Part shown: positions 1-8,675 of the stretch, piece by piece
Numbering within the stretch: the first letter of the stretch is position 1
Layout: the number at the start of each line of letters is the position of its first letter
DNA from: Verrucomicrobiota bacterium
Lineage (GTDB): Bacteria; Verrucomicrobiota; Verrucomicrobiia; Limisphaerales; VHCN01
Assembly: GCA_016871675.1 (NCBI GenBank)
Contig: VHCN01000020.1
Coordinates: 1-48,580 of the forward strand
Direction: 5' to 3'
Length of the DNA stretch: 48,580 nt
Notes under the pieces: generated by a model
Told to the model about the DNA's origin: nothing
The model's database searches: none
What the model saw: only the letters and a program-made list of their open reading frames with translations
Made by a program: the position numbers and the translations under genes

Positions 1-217
1 TGTTGGCGCGCAGGTCGCAGATGTGCGTGATCTCGCAGTCCGGCTCGGCGAGGAAGCTGCCCATCACCGAATTGCCGCGCCCGCGCACGCCGATGCAGGC
101 GACGCCGATCTTGCTGTTGGGCTTGGCACTGATGACCGCTGGCGCCGAGGCGAGGAAGATGCTGGCCGTGGCGGTGGTTTTCAAGAATGCACGGCGAGAG
201 GAGGTGTCGGTGTTCAT
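1..217 (-). CDS. Gfo/Idh/MocA-family oxidoreductase, Tat-exported (N-terminal part, runs off the window)
   Basis: Only the first 72 codons are present; the gene continues beyond position 1. The start is the ATG at 217-215. The N-terminus carries a twin-arginine signal (SRRAFLK followed by an Ala/Ser-rich hydrophobic stretch ending near an AKP site), then a Rossmann beginning (KIGVACIGVRGRGN) with a glycine-rich NAD(P)-binding turn and a later ICDLRA strand. This start is typical of the exported Gfo/Idh/MocA oxidoreductases that are numerous in PVC bacteria and probably act on sugars or inositols in the periplasm; the substrate cannot be judged. It is the last gene of a minus-strand series containing a sulfatase and a DUF1080 protein, which fits a glycan-degradation context. 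Confidence 0.8.
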   Translation of the reverse strand, partial: MNTDTSSRRAFLKTTATASIFLASAPAVISAKPNSKIGVACIGVRGRGNSVMGSFLAEPDCEITHICDLRAN

Positions 218-300
218 GTTGGGGGGACGTCGGGTGACGGGGGAATAGACGCCGATGCAGCCGCTCGTTGTTCGACGATTCCTGCACAACCGAGCCACGT

Positions 301-747
301 TCAACGGCCTCGGCTGCTCGGCGAACAACCACGCGCCCGGCGCGCGCTGCATGGCCACCGGCAGGCTCGACAAGCCTGGCGTACCGACCTTCGCCGCGCT
401 TGTCGCCGCCGCGAAGAGGCCGGCGTGCCCGCTGTCGAGTCGTCGAGCCCCTCGATTTCCCAAAGCGTCGCCTTCCGCAGCGCGGGCAGTGCGGCGAGAT
501 GTCGGAAATCCGCTGCGCGCAGTTCGATATGCTTGTTGTCGGACTTGCGATGCCCGCCGAGGTTGACCTCGCTCAGGGTGGCGAGCTTTTCGACGGTCAG
601 CCCCGGCAGGCGCGGTTGCTTGAACCGCGCGTCCACGGACTTGAGCCACGCGAGCGCGTCGTCAGCCGGGGCGGCAAAGGCGTATGCGCTGACGAACAGC
701 GAGGCCGCAAACAGTATTGATGGAGCTAAGTTGTGGATGGCTCTCAT
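301..747 (-). CDS. Short secreted protein, C-terminal half doubtful (possible frameshifted remnant)
   Basis: The ATG lies at 747-745, 17 bases after the sulfatase stop. The first 25 residues form a plausible signal peptide (MRAIHNLAPS then a hydrophobic core ending AFA). Residues 26-80 look like real protein with leucine-rich-repeat-like spacing (LAALPALRKATLWEIEGLDD). After about residue 82 the composition becomes Arg/Ser/Cys-rich, the usual look of a shadow frame in this GC-rich DNA, so the reading frame has probably been lost there. A neighbouring minus frame downstream of that point is open but contains no convincing repeats. I read it as a truncated or frameshifted exported LRR-like protein. 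Function unknown. Confidence 0.45.
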   Translation of the reverse strand: MRAIHNLAPSILFAASLFVSAYAFAAPADDALAWLKSVDARFKQPRLPGLTVEKLATLSEVNLGGHRKSDNKHIELRAADFRHLAALPALRKATLWEIEGLDDSTAGTPASSRRRQARRRSVRQACRACRWPCSARRARGCSPSSRGR

Positions 748-764
748 GAGGCGTGATGGTTACG

Positions 765-2213
765 TCAATTGTCCTTCTCGCCCCAAACTTTCGGCGACTT
801 GAATTCGGCGGACTTGGGGGCGGATTTGGGCGGGACGGCTTGTTTGGCGAGGGCTTCGAGGCGGGTGCGGAGTTCCTTCACCTTGTCGGGGTGCTTGTCA
901 GCGAGGTTGGTTTTCTCGGAGAGGTCGTCTGCGAGGTTGAACAGTTCGATGCGCGGACCGGTTGCGTCGCTTTTCGTTTCGGCTTGCTTGGCTTTCTTTC
1001 CCTTCTTCGCCGCGTCGGCGGGCGCGGCGGCTTCATCGCTGTCGGCGAGGTTGCCGCCCATGACGAGTTTCCAGTCGCCCATGCGGATGGCGCCGTTGCG
1101 CGGCGTGGTGTTGAGCAGGATGGCGTCGTGCGGTGACTTGGCGCCGGCGGTGAGGACGGGCCAGATGTCGAGGCCGTCGGGTGCGTGCGGTTGTTCGAGC
1201 TTCGCGCCCGCGAGGCGCAGGAGCGTGGGGAACCAGTCCACCATGTGCAGTGGTTCGTGGATGAGCGTGCCGGGCTTGATGCGGCCGGGCCACGTGGCGA
1301 AGGCGGGCACGCGCACACCGCCTTCGTAGAGCGTGCCCTTGGCGGCGCGGAGCTTGCCGTTGGTCGCGCCCTGCGCGATGGGCCCGCCGTTGTCGCTGGA
1401 GAAGATGAAGAGTGTGTTGGCCGTCAGCCCGCGTTTCTCGATGGCGGCGGCGATGCGACCGATTTGCTCGTCCACGGCGTGGACCATCGCGCAGTAGGTG
1501 CGGCGCTGCTTGTTCTCGATGTGTTCGTAAAGTTTGAGGTGCTCGGGCAGCGCCTGCAGCGGCGTGTGCGGGGCGTTGAAGGGGACGTAGAGGAAGAGCG
1601 GCTTCGCGGCGTCCTGCTTCTCGATGAGGCGGACAGCCTCGTTGCCGAGCAGGACGGTGGCATAGCCTTCGTCGCGGCAGACTTTGTCGTCGCGGTGCCA
1701 GTCGAAGCCGCCGTCGCGCGTGTGCTCGAAGTAGTCCAGCGCGCCGTTGTAATGGCCGTATTGGTGCGTGAAGCCGCGGCGCGTGGGCAGATACTCCGGC
1801 GCGAAGTGGCCGAGGTGCCACTTGCCGCAGATGGCCGTGACGTAGCCGGTGTCCTGCAACGCCTGCGCGAGCGTGCGTTCGGCGAGGGGCAGGCCGTATT
1901 GCGCCCACGGGCGGACGACGCCGACCTGCAAGCCGTGGCGCATCGGGTAGCGGCCGGTCATCAGCGCGGCGCGCGTGGGCGAGCAGACGGGCTGGACGTA
2001 GAAGGCCTCGAGCTTCGCGCCGGCGGCGGCGAGGCGGTCAATGTTCGGCGTCTTGATTTCGCCGCCGTGATAGCTCACGTCGGTGTAGCCGAGGTCGTCC
2101 ATGAGAAGGAAGATGACGTTCGGCCGCGGGGCGGCGGCGGAGGCGGCCCACGCAACACACAAAAGACACGAAAGGCCGAGAGCCAAAGCGAGGGCAGTCG
2201 TTGTTGGTTTCAT
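765..2213 (-). CDS. Secreted sulfatase (arylsulfatase family)
   Basis: A 482-residue formylglycine-dependent sulfatase that would remove sulfate esters from glycans in the periplasm or outside the cell. After a signal peptide (MKPTTTALALA...ASAAA) come the metal-binding DD of LLMDDLGYTD, the C-S-P-T-R motif in which Cys becomes formylglycine, the GKWHLG motif, an APHTP histidine and a late SSDNGG metal motif. The C-terminal subdomain has a short Lys/Ala-rich insertion around residues 395-415. An in-frame ATG four codons upstream (2225) is an alternative start; the open frame also runs further upstream across the DUF1080 gene but is not coding there. DUF1080 lies 35 bases upstream on the same strand, a common pairing in PVC glycan-degradation loci. 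The anaerobic or aerobic maturase is not in the window. Confidence 0.95.
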   Translation of the reverse strand: MKPTTTALALALGLSCLLCVAWAASAAAPRPNVIFLLMDDLGYTDVSYHGGEIKTPNIDRLAAAGAKLEAFYVQPVCSPTRAALMTGRYPMRHGLQVGVVRPWAQYGLPLAERTLAQALQDTGYVTAICGKWHLGHFAPEYLPTRRGFTHQYGHYNGALDYFEHTRDGGFDWHRDDKVCRDEGYATVLLGNEAVRLIEKQDAAKPLFLYVPFNAPHTPLQALPEHLKLYEHIENKQRRTYCAMVHAVDEQIGRIAAAIEKRGLTANTLFIFSSDNGGPIAQGATNGKLRAAKGTLYEGGVRVPAFATWPGRIKPGTLIHEPLHMVDWFPTLLRLAGAKLEQPHAPDGLDIWPVLTAGAKSPHDAILLNTTPRNGAIRMGDWKLVMGGNLADSDEAAAPADAAKKGKKAKQAETKSDATGPRIELFNLADDLSEKTNLADKHPDKVKELRTRLEALAKQAVPPKSAPKSAEFKSPKVWGEKDN

Positions 2214-2248
2214 GATGCAGTTCATGCCGGGTAGCGGGTGATTCCCGT

Positions 2249-2899
2249 TCACTTCTCGGGCAGCGGTTTCACGGAGATGTTGCGGTAATAGATTTTGCTG
2301 CCGGGATCGTGGCCTTGGAGCGCGAAGGTGCCGCTGGTGAGCCGGCGCGCGGGCGCGCGCTTCTTGCCTTCGTCGGGCTTGGGTTCGGCGGCGGCGGGCT
2401 CGGTCCACTCGATGATGGTCTTGCCGTTGACCTTGGTCGTGACGTTCTTTCCCTGCACGATGACTTCCATCGTATACCACTCCTCGTCCTTCGCGGGCGC
2501 GGTGGGATTGTCCTTGATGCCGTAGAGGCCGGCGCCGCGCTTGGGGTCGCCGTGCGAGTTGTTGACCTGCACCTCGAAGCCCTTGCGCGGGAAGCCCGAG
2601 TCCTGCCACTCGGTGTGGAAGTAAACGCCCGAGTTCGCCTTCGGAAACGTCATGATGTCGAGCTTGAGGTGGAAATTCTTGAAGGCGTGATTCTGCACCG
2701 GCCCGACGTAGAAGAGATGCGAGCGCGGGCCGGACACGACGATCTTGCCGTCCTCGGGCTTGAAGGTGTCGGGGTTCTCGTTGGCCTTCCAGCCATCGAG
2801 GGACCTGCCGTCGAAGAGCGAAATCCAGCCGTCCTTGTCGGCGGCGGTGCCGGTGGCGATGGCGAACAGCGTGGCGGCGAGGGTGAGGAGGGGTTTCAT
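2249..2899 (-). CDS. DUF1080 family secreted protein (3-keto-disaccharide hydrolase-like)
   Basis: 216 residues with a signal peptide (MKPLLTLAATLFAIATGTAA) followed by one DUF1080 beta-jellyroll domain. The family hallmarks are visible: WISLFDGRSLDGWKA at the start, a KIVVSG strand, a FHLKLDI strand, NSGVYFHTEW, GFEVQVNNSH, and the closing GTFALQGHDPGSKIYYRNI segment. Members have lately been linked to hydrolysis of 3-keto sugars made by Gfo/Idh/MocA-type oxidoreductases, which fits the sulfatase and oxidoreductase on the same strand, but substrate assignment here is inference. A Lys/Arg-rich insertion (KPDEGKKRAPARR) sits before the last strands. No strong Shine-Dalgarno is seen upstream of the ATG at 2899. 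Confidence 0.92.
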   Translation of the reverse strand: MKPLLTLAATLFAIATGTAADKDGWISLFDGRSLDGWKANENPDTFKPEDGKIVVSGPRSHLFYVGPVQNHAFKNFHLKLDIMTFPKANSGVYFHTEWQDSGFPRKGFEVQVNNSHGDPKRGAGLYGIKDNPTAPAKDEEWYTMEVIVQGKNVTTKVNGKTIIEWTEPAAAEPKPDEGKKRAPARRLTSGTFALQGHDPGSKIYYRNISVKPLPEK

Positions 2900-3008
2900 G
2901 GCTGAGTGGGATTGGCGATGGTGCGGACGCTAGTCGCCCCCCCGGCTGCGGCAAGCCCGGCGCGGGCTGGCTGAAGGCGAAGTGAACTGCACTTGGGCGC
3001 CCGCCGGA

Positions 3009-3716
3009 TCAGTCGCGGGTGATGGCGGCCATGCGTGATTCGAGTTCGGCGCGCAGGGCTTCGCGCTCGGCGTCGGCCGCCTCGCGCGGGACGCGCAGCA
3101 GTTTGCCGAACGTGACCACACAGCGCGAGAAGGGGAGCGGCACCTGGAATCGGTCCCAACTGCGCGCGCGAATCTTCCATCCGAGCTCATACGACACGGG
3201 CACGATGGGCAGGCCGGTGAGCTGCGCGAGGCCGATGATGCCGTCCTGCACGGCGTAGCACGGGCCGCGGGGACCGTCGGGCGTGACGGCGAGGTCGCAG
3301 CCCTGTTCCGCCGCGGTGGTCATCTCGCGCAACGCCTGCGGGCCGCGCCGGCTCGACGAGCCGCGGACGGGCGTGACGCCGAACAGCTCGAGCACGCGCG
3401 CGAGCATGCCGCCGTCGCGGCTCGCGCTGACCATCGCGGCGAGTTTGCGGCCGGGGCATCGCGCCTGCACGTGGCGGCGATAGAGGATGAGCGAGAGCGC
3501 GAGGCGGTTGTGCCAGATGCAGAAGATGGCTCGTTCGCCCAGGCTTTCGACCAAGTGCCCGGAGTCATCGCGCCAGCGCCATCGCAACGTGGCGGCGAGC
3601 GCGCTGGCCGCGGACCAGATGAGCCGCGCCACGAGGCGTCCGTGCCACGGCGCCTGCCGGGGAATGACGACGCCGCCGGGAGGCGCTGGCTGCGGTGCGG
3701 GCATGGCAGCCGTCAT
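3009..3716 (-). CDS. DUF374 lysophospholipid-acyltransferase-like protein
   Basis: 235 residues of the DUF374 branch of the LPLAT superfamily, which transfer acyl chains to lipid or lipid A precursors at the inner membrane. Visible signatures are a hydrophobic segment near residues 30-45, FCIWHNRLALS, MVSASRDGGMLARVL, the PVRGSSSRRGPQALREM block and the VTPDGPRGP motif followed by GIIGLAQLTGLPIVPVSY. The start codon at 3716 overlaps the ruvA stop in the pattern ATGA, indicating translational coupling; an in-frame ATG at 3704 is a possible alternative. The exact lipid substrate is unknown. Confidence 0.88.
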   Translation of the reverse strand: MTAAMPAPQPAPPGGVVIPRQAPWHGRLVARLIWSAASALAATLRWRWRDDSGHLVESLGERAIFCIWHNRLALSLILYRRHVQARCPGRKLAAMVSASRDGGMLARVLELFGVTPVRGSSSRRGPQALREMTTAAEQGCDLAVTPDGPRGPCYAVQDGIIGLAQLTGLPIVPVSYELGWKIRARSWDRFQVPLPFSRCVVTFGKLLRVPREAADAEREALRAELESRMAAITRD

Positions 3717-4312
3717 TTGCGGAGCGCCGCCCGGACGAGGTCCTCGATGGTCGCGGACTCGCCGAGGACGGCGAGCGCGGCGCGGATGGATTCGTGGGCG
3801 TCCACCTGCTTGAAGCCGAGGGCGACGAGCGCGAGCACGGCGTCGTTGAGTTTCTGGTCGGCGGGCGAGAGCGAGCGGGCGGCGCTGCTGGCTTCCCACG
3901 CGCCCGCGGCGCCGATCTTGTCGCGCAATTCGACCACGATGCGCTCGGCGGTCTTGCGACCGACGCCGGAGATGGACGCGAGCGCCTTGACATCGCCGTT
4001 CGCGACCGCGCCGCGGAATGCGGTGGCGTTCATGCCGCTGAGGATGTTGAGCGCGATTTTAGGGCCGATGCCGCTGACGGTGTGGATGAGCAGCCGGAAG
4101 AGGTCGCGCTCGGCGGCGGTCATGAAGCCGTAGAGCACGTGGGCATCCTCGCGCACGACAAGGTGCGTGAGCAGGCGCACGTCGCCGCCGGGGGCGGGGA
4201 GTTTTTGAAAGCTCGAAAGCGGGATGAGCACCTCGTAGCCGGTGCCGTGGACCTCGACGGCGACCTGCGTGGGTAGCGCCTCGACGAGCTTGCCGTGGAG
4301 GAATGAAATCAT
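3713..4312 (-). CDS. ruvA: Holliday junction branch migration protein RuvA
   Basis: 199 residues, the normal length for RuvA, which binds Holliday junctions as a tetramer and loads the RuvB helicase. The N-terminal OB-fold (MISFLHGKL, VHGTGYEVLIP, LLTHLVVREDAHVLYGF) is followed by two helix-hairpin-helix motifs (SGIGPKIALNIL and SGVGRKTAERIV) and the C-terminal domain III (DAVLALVALGF to the end) that contacts RuvB. Neither ruvB nor ruvC is next to it; instead it is coupled by ATGA overlap to the DUF374 gene downstream. Confidence 0.97.
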   Translation of the reverse strand: MISFLHGKLVEALPTQVAVEVHGTGYEVLIPLSSFQKLPAPGGDVRLLTHLVVREDAHVLYGFMTAAERDLFRLLIHTVSGIGPKIALNILSGMNATAFRGAVANGDVKALASISGVGRKTAERIVVELRDKIGAAGAWEASSAARSLSPADQKLNDAVLALVALGFKQVDAHESIRAALAVLGESATIEDLVRAALRK

Positions 4313-4687
4313 GCTGGCGAGTTGATAGCGGGACGCGAGGCCGAGGACAACCCTGAAGCGCCGCGCCCGCGCTCACATCGGCCGCAGCATTTCGTGGAGC
4401 CTGGTGGGGCGATGCTCGGCGGTGAATGGCGTGCGCAAAAACGGTTTCACGCCGGGCGCCTCGGCCCCGGCGTCGGTCCTGGTTGGTCCCATGGGGCAGT
4501 CCGCACCCGGCGGACTCAAGCGGCCGCCTGATTTGCCACTGCGACCAACTTCGACTCCGGGCGTCCCGGCATCGCAGGGAAACTAGCGGAAGCGGCGGGG
4601 AGGACAAAGAAAAAGTTCCGTGGGCGAACCGGGCTAAATATCCCGCCGCCCCGCCCCGTCCAACGCCCCGGTGAAAGAACCACTCCC
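4313..4687. other. Intergenic region between divergent ruvA and the sialate esterase, no gene seen
   Basis: 375 bases separate the ruvA start from the start of the plus-strand esterase. The open frames here have Arg/Ala/Pro-rich translations without recognisable motifs and look like composition artefacts. It must contain promoters for both directions, but I see no convincing -35/-10 pair. No terminator and no RNA structure could be assigned. Confidence 0.5.
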
Positions 4688-6214
4688 ATGAAACCAATGC
4701 CACTGACTCCCCGAATCCTCGTCGCCCTTGCCGTCTCGATGCTCGCGGCTGCCGCGCGCGCGGATGTGAAACTCCCCGCCATCTTTGGCGACCGGATGGT
4801 GCTGCAACGCGACCAGAAAGTGCCCGTGTGGGGCTGGGCCGACGAAGGCGAGAAGGTCAGCGTCGAGTTCGCGGGCCAAAGGGTCGAGGCGGTCGCGAAA
4901 GGCGGCAAGTGGTCCGTCTCGCTTGCGGCGCTCAAGGCGAGCGGCACCGGCGCGAAGTTCACCGTCACCGGCAAGAACAGGGTTGAGTTCAACGACGTGC
5001 TCGTGGGCGAGGTCTGGTTTTGCTCCGGGCAGTCGAACATGGAATGGAGCATCCGCCAGTCGAAGGACGCCGCGGCGGAAATCGCCGCCGCGAACAACCC
5101 GCTCATCCGTCATTTCAAGGTCCCGCATGTGACCGCCGACAAGCCGCAGGACGAGGTCAAGACGACGGGCGGCTGGCAGCTCACCACGCCCGAGCATGCG
5201 CCGGGCTTCACGGCGGTGGGTTACTTTTTTGGCCGCGCAATCCACAAGGAACTCGGCGTGCCCATCGGGCTGATCGGTTGCAATTGGGGCGGCACGCGCA
5301 TCGAGCCGTGGACGCCGCCGGTCGGGTTTCAATCCGTGCCCGCGCTCAAGGAAAACTTCGCGGACAAGCTCGCGAGTTTCCCCGCGAAGAACCCGGCAAA
5401 GACCAAGGACGGCAAGGACGTGCTCGACAAGGAGGGCAAGCCGGTGATGAACATCAGCAGCAGCTCGCCGCTCTCGATTTACAACGCAATGGTCCACCCG
5501 GTCATCCCCTACGGCATCCGCGGCGCGCTGTGGTATCAGGGCGAATCCAACAACGGCGAGGGCATGCTCTACTTCGAGAAGATGAAGGCGCTCATCGGCG
5601 GCTGGCGCGCGCTGTGGAAGCAGGGCGATTTCCCGTTCTACTACGTGCAACTCGCGCCGTTCCGTTACAACAACCCGGAGCGACTCCCCGGCATCTGGGA
5701 GGCGCAGACCGCCGCGCTGTCCATCCCCAACACGGGCATGGCGGTCACGACCGACATCACCACGCCATTGGACATCCATCCGCCCAACAAACAGGAAGTC
5801 GGCCGCCGCCTCGCGCTGTGGGCGCTGGCGAAGACTTACAACAAGCCCGTCGGTGCCTACGCGAGCCCGCTGTTCGACACGCTCAAAGTCGAGGGCGGCA
5901 AGGCGCGCGTGGCTTTCAAGAATGCCGACGGCGGACTCAAGTCGCGCGATGGCAAGCCGCTCTCGTGGTTCACCGTCGCGGGCGAGGACAAGAAGTTCGT
6001 CGAGGCGAAGGCGGAGATTTCCGGCAACGCGGTGGTCGTCAGCGCCGAAGGTGTCGCCAGGCCCGTGGCCGTGCGCTTCGGCTGGCACGAACTCGCCGAG
6101 CCCAATCTCTCCAACGGCGCCGGATTGCCCGCGTCGCCCTTCCGCACGGACAAGTGGGCCGACGCCGTGATGCCCGCGCCGTCGGCGCTGCCCGCCGCGC
6201 CTGCGAAGAAGTAG
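4688..6214 (+). CDS. Secreted sialate O-acetylesterase (SGNH-type, SASA domain)
   Basis: 508 residues with an N-terminal signal peptide ending near ARA, then the form usual in PVC and Bacteroidetes glycan-degradation genes: an N-terminal beta domain (LPAIFGDRMVLQR, VPVWGWA) and the SASA hydrolase domain. The nucleophile elbow is FCSGQSNMEW at about residue 117, the middle block is ALWYQGESNN, and the Asp/His pair lies in DIHPPNKQEVGRRLALWAL. It removes O-acetyl groups from sialic acids or other acetylated glycans, exported to the periplasm or surface. A sialidase lies some 8 kb downstream, consistent with a sialoglycan diet. The gene stands alone and converges on the methyltransferase gene. 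Confidence 0.93.
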   Translation: MKPMPLTPRILVALAVSMLAAAARADVKLPAIFGDRMVLQRDQKVPVWGWADEGEKVSVEFAGQRVEAVAKGGKWSVSLAALKASGTGAKFTVTGKNRVEFNDVLVGEVWFCSGQSNMEWSIRQSKDAAAEIAAANNPLIRHFKVPHVTADKPQDEVKTTGGWQLTTPEHAPGFTAVGYFFGRAIHKELGVPIGLIGCNWGGTRIEPWTPPVGFQSVPALKENFADKLASFPAKNPAKTKDGKDVLDKEGKPVMNISSSSPLSIYNAMVHPVIPYGIRGALWYQGESNNGEGMLYFEKMKALIGGWRALWKQGDFPFYYVQLAPFRYNNPERLPGIWEAQTAALSIPNTGMAVTTDITTPLDIHPPNKQEVGRRLALWALAKTYNKPVGAYASPLFDTLKVEGGKARVAFKNADGGLKSRDGKPLSWFTVAGEDKKFVEAKAEISGNAVVVSAEGVARPVAVRFGWHELAEPNLSNGAGLPASPFRTDKWADAVMPAPSALPAAPAKK

Positions 6215-6242
6215 CGGCCCGGCACCGGTCCGCGCCGCCGCT

Positions 6243-7472
6243 TCACGCGCGCCGCAGGTAGATGCACTTCAAGTAGTGCGCCTCGGGGAAGGCTGGCGCG
6301 TGGTCCGCCGGATGAAACGTGGTGGCAATCTCCACGAACCCGCCGGCCGGACGCCGCGTCGCGTGGCGCACGATTCCGAAGAACTCCTCCGCGGGCATGT
6401 GGGCCGAGCACGATGCCGCCACCAACACTCCGCCGGGACGCAACAGCCGCGAGCCTTCCGAGGCGAGCCGCGTGTAGGCGCCGGTGGCCGCCGGCTTGTC
6501 CGCCGCGCGCCGCGCGAGCGTCGGCGGGTCGAGGATGACCAGGTCAAAGGACTCGCTTCGCGCCGCGCCGAGCCACTCAAACGCATCCGCCTGCACCGGC
6601 TCGTGCCGGCACGCAGCGACCTCCGGCACGTCGCGGTTCAACTCGAAATTCCGCCGGGCCGAGTCGAGCGCGTGCGCGCTGATGTCGAGGTCGGTGACGC
6701 TCCGCGCGCCGCCGCGCGCCGCGTGCAGCGAAAAGCCGCCGGAGAAGCTGAACGCGTTCAACACGTCGCGCCCGCGTGCGAGTGTGCCGGCGCGCACGCG
6801 GTTCTCGCGCTGGTCGAGGAAGAAGCCGGTCTTCTGTCCGCGGACGATTTCCGCCTCGAACGTCAACCCGTGCTCCAGGAACACCACCGGGCCGCCGGGC
6901 GGGCTGCCGCGAAGGATGCGTCCGTCTTCGAGACCAAACTCCCGTGACGCCACGTCCTGCATGTTGCGGCTGAGCCGCAGCACGACGCGAACCGAGGGGA
7001 GGGCGCCGCCGAGGAGTGCGGTCAATTCCCCGAGCCCCGGCAGCCAGGCGGCGGTGTAAAGCTTGAGCACGAGCGAGTCGCCGTAACGGTCGAGCACAAG
7101 TCCCGGCCAGCCGTCATTTTCGCCGTGAATCCAGCGCCAGCCGGTCGTGCTGGCGTCGAAAAGGGGCCGGCGTTTCGCGAGCGCGGACTCGAGGCGCGCG
7201 GCCCACCACGCGCGGTCGGCGTTGGCGGGTTTGCCGGCGTGGAGCACGCGCACGCGGATCGGCGAGTGCGGGTCGAACAAACCGAGCGCGAGAAAGCGGT
7301 CGCGACGGTCGAAGATGACCGCGAGCTCGCCCGCGCGGCCGGGGCGGTTTTGCTCGCGGATGCTTTGGTCGAAGACCCACGGGTGGCCCTGCCGGATGGT
7401 GTTCTCGGCGGCGGCGGTGAGGCGGAGTCGCAGCCGCGGTTGGGCGGGCTGGGCTGCGATGGATTCCGTCAC
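6243..7472 (-). CDS. Class I SAM-dependent rRNA methyltransferase, RlmI/RlmK-like (PUA plus Rossmann)
   Basis: 409 residues. The N-terminal PUA-like domain ([31 protein letters not shown]) is followed by the central domain and a Rossmann methyltransferase with motif [19 protein letters not shown], the acidic VTDLDIS strand and motif [10 protein letters not shown]. RlmI-type enzymes make 5-methylcytosine in 23S rRNA, and related members modify other positions; the precise target here is inference. Length and domain order match the family. It is the last gene of a minus-strand group and lies 84 bases after the flippase-like gene. Confidence 0.88.
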   Translation of the reverse strand: MTESIAAQPAQPRLRLRLTAAAENTIRQGHPWVFDQSIREQNRPGRAGELAVIFDRRDRFLALGLFDPHSPIRVRVLHAGKPANADRAWWAARLESALAKRRPLFDASTTGWRWIHGENDGWPGLVLDRYGDSLVLKLYTAAWLPGLGELTALLGGALPSVRVVLRLSRNMQDVASREFGLEDGRILRGSPPGGPVVFLEHGLTFEAEIVRGQKTGFFLDQRENRVRAGTLARGRDVLNAFSFSGGFSLHAARGGARSVTDLDISAHALDSARRNFELNRDVPEVAACRHEPVQADAFEWLGAARSESFDLVILDPPTLARRAADKPAATGAYTRLASEGSRLLRPGGVLVAASCSAHMPAEEFFGIVRHATRRPAGGFVEIATTFHPADHAPAFPEAHYLKCIYLRRA

Positions 7473-7556
7473 GCGGCGAGGCTATTCGCGGTGAGGAAGG
7501 CTGTCCATCGCGTCGGCTGGCAGCGCGAGCCGTTCCACCTCCCAGCGCGCCCGGCG

Positions 7557-8675
7557 CTAAACATTGTCCTGCGGTCCGACTTGCTGCAGTTCGGCCTCCG
7601 TGAGGTGGTGCTTCTGCTTGAACCCGAGATAGACGAGCCCGCCCACGATGCTCCACGCGAGGCTGCCGGCGAAGGCCAGCAGCGAGAGCGACAGCGCGGC
7701 CGTGTGCGGCACGGCAAGGCCCGGCGCGGCCAGCATGAGCACGTAAAGATTCTCGCGCAGCCCGAGTCCGCTCGGGGTGACCGGAAGCGCCGCGATGCAG
7801 ATGATGATCGGCACGATGACGAACAGTGCCGTCGGCGGCACGCCCAGCCCGAGCCCGTGTGAGAGCGCGAGCAACTGAAGCACGCACAGGGTGTTGAGCG
7901 CGAGCGAGAGCGCGAGGCTCTGCGCGAGAAAGGCCGGTCGCGCTCCGAACACGCGGCACGCATCAAGGCATTGCTCGATCACCGCGCCCCTGGGCAGGCG
8001 ACGCAGCCACTCGCGGGCGCGGGGCACGCCCTTCGACACGCCGCCCCAAAACGCGAGGAACATCAACCCCCCGCAGGCCGCGAGCATCGCAAGCACGAGC
8101 CACGACACCGCGCCAAGCCGCCCGTGCGACGAGAGCAGTTCGCGGTTGGGCAGCATCATCACGCTCGCAAAGAGCAGCATGCTGAACAATCCAATGAGCC
8201 GGTCCGCGAACACCGTGACGGCCGCCTCGGTCTTCTTGTGGTGCGTCTCGCGCGCGGCGTAGTAGGCCTTCATCAAGTCGCCGCCGCTCGAGCCGAGCAG
8301 GAACGAGTTGAAGAAATGCGCAACGAGCGAAATCTCGGTGGCGCGCGCGAACGAGAGGTTGAGCCCGTGGACGCGCAGGACGAGCCGCCACCGGACGACC
8401 GAGAGGAAGATCGTCGCCCCCATGAAAACGAGCGAGAGCGCGAGCGGGCCGGGGCGAACCGCGCTGACATTGCGCCAGAGCTCGCGCGGGCCGTGGATCC
8501 ACGAAGCTTCGAGCCGCTGGGCGCGCGTGAGTTCCTGCCACGCGGGCTGCTGGCCGGTCGACGTCCACGCGAGCTGGCCCTCGTGCCAGAAGATGGTCTG
8601 GAAAATCCACGCGAGCAGCAGCCCGCAGACGGCAAGCCGCCACGCGAGGGCCAGAAACTTGCGGGTGGAGTTCAT
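7557..8675 (-). CDS. Flippase-like polytopic membrane protein (LPG synthase TM region / UPF0104 family)
   Basis: 372 residues from the ATG at 8675, with about eight hydrophobic segments and the family pattern of a large loop after the first membrane helix. Recognisable family blocks are VVRWRLVLRV, the VAHFFNSFLLGSSGGDLMKAYYA region and the C-terminal ALPVTPSGLGLRENLYVLML. Members are related to the membrane part of lysylphosphatidylglycerol synthase and AglD, and are thought to move or modify lipid-linked substrates. The start overlaps the stop of the upstream isomerase-like gene (ATGA), so the two are translationally coupled. An in-frame ATG at 8696 exists but gives an Arg-rich extension that lies inside the upstream gene. 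Confidence 0.88.
   Translation of the reverse strand: MNSTRKFLALAWRLAVCGLLLAWIFQTIFWHEGQLAWTSTGQQPAWQELTRAQRLEASWIHGPRELWRNVSAVRPGPLALSLVFMGATIFLSVVRWRLVLRVHGLNLSFARATEISLVAHFFNSFLLGSSGGDLMKAYYAARETHHKKTEAAVTVFADRLIGLFSMLLFASVMMLPNRELLSSHGRLGAVSWLVLAMLAACGGLMFLAFWGGVSKGVPRAREWLRRLPRGAVIEQCLDACRVFGARPAFLAQSLALSLALNTLCVLQLLALSHGLGLGVPPTALFVIVPIIICIAALPVTPSGLGLRENLYVLMLAAPGLAVPHTAALSLSLLAFAGSLAWSIVGGLVYLGFKQKHHLTEAELQQVGPQDNV

Noticed and set aside
4634-6088. 484-codon open frame on the minus strand
   Set aside because: It is antisense to the sialate esterase, whose catalytic motifs are intact.
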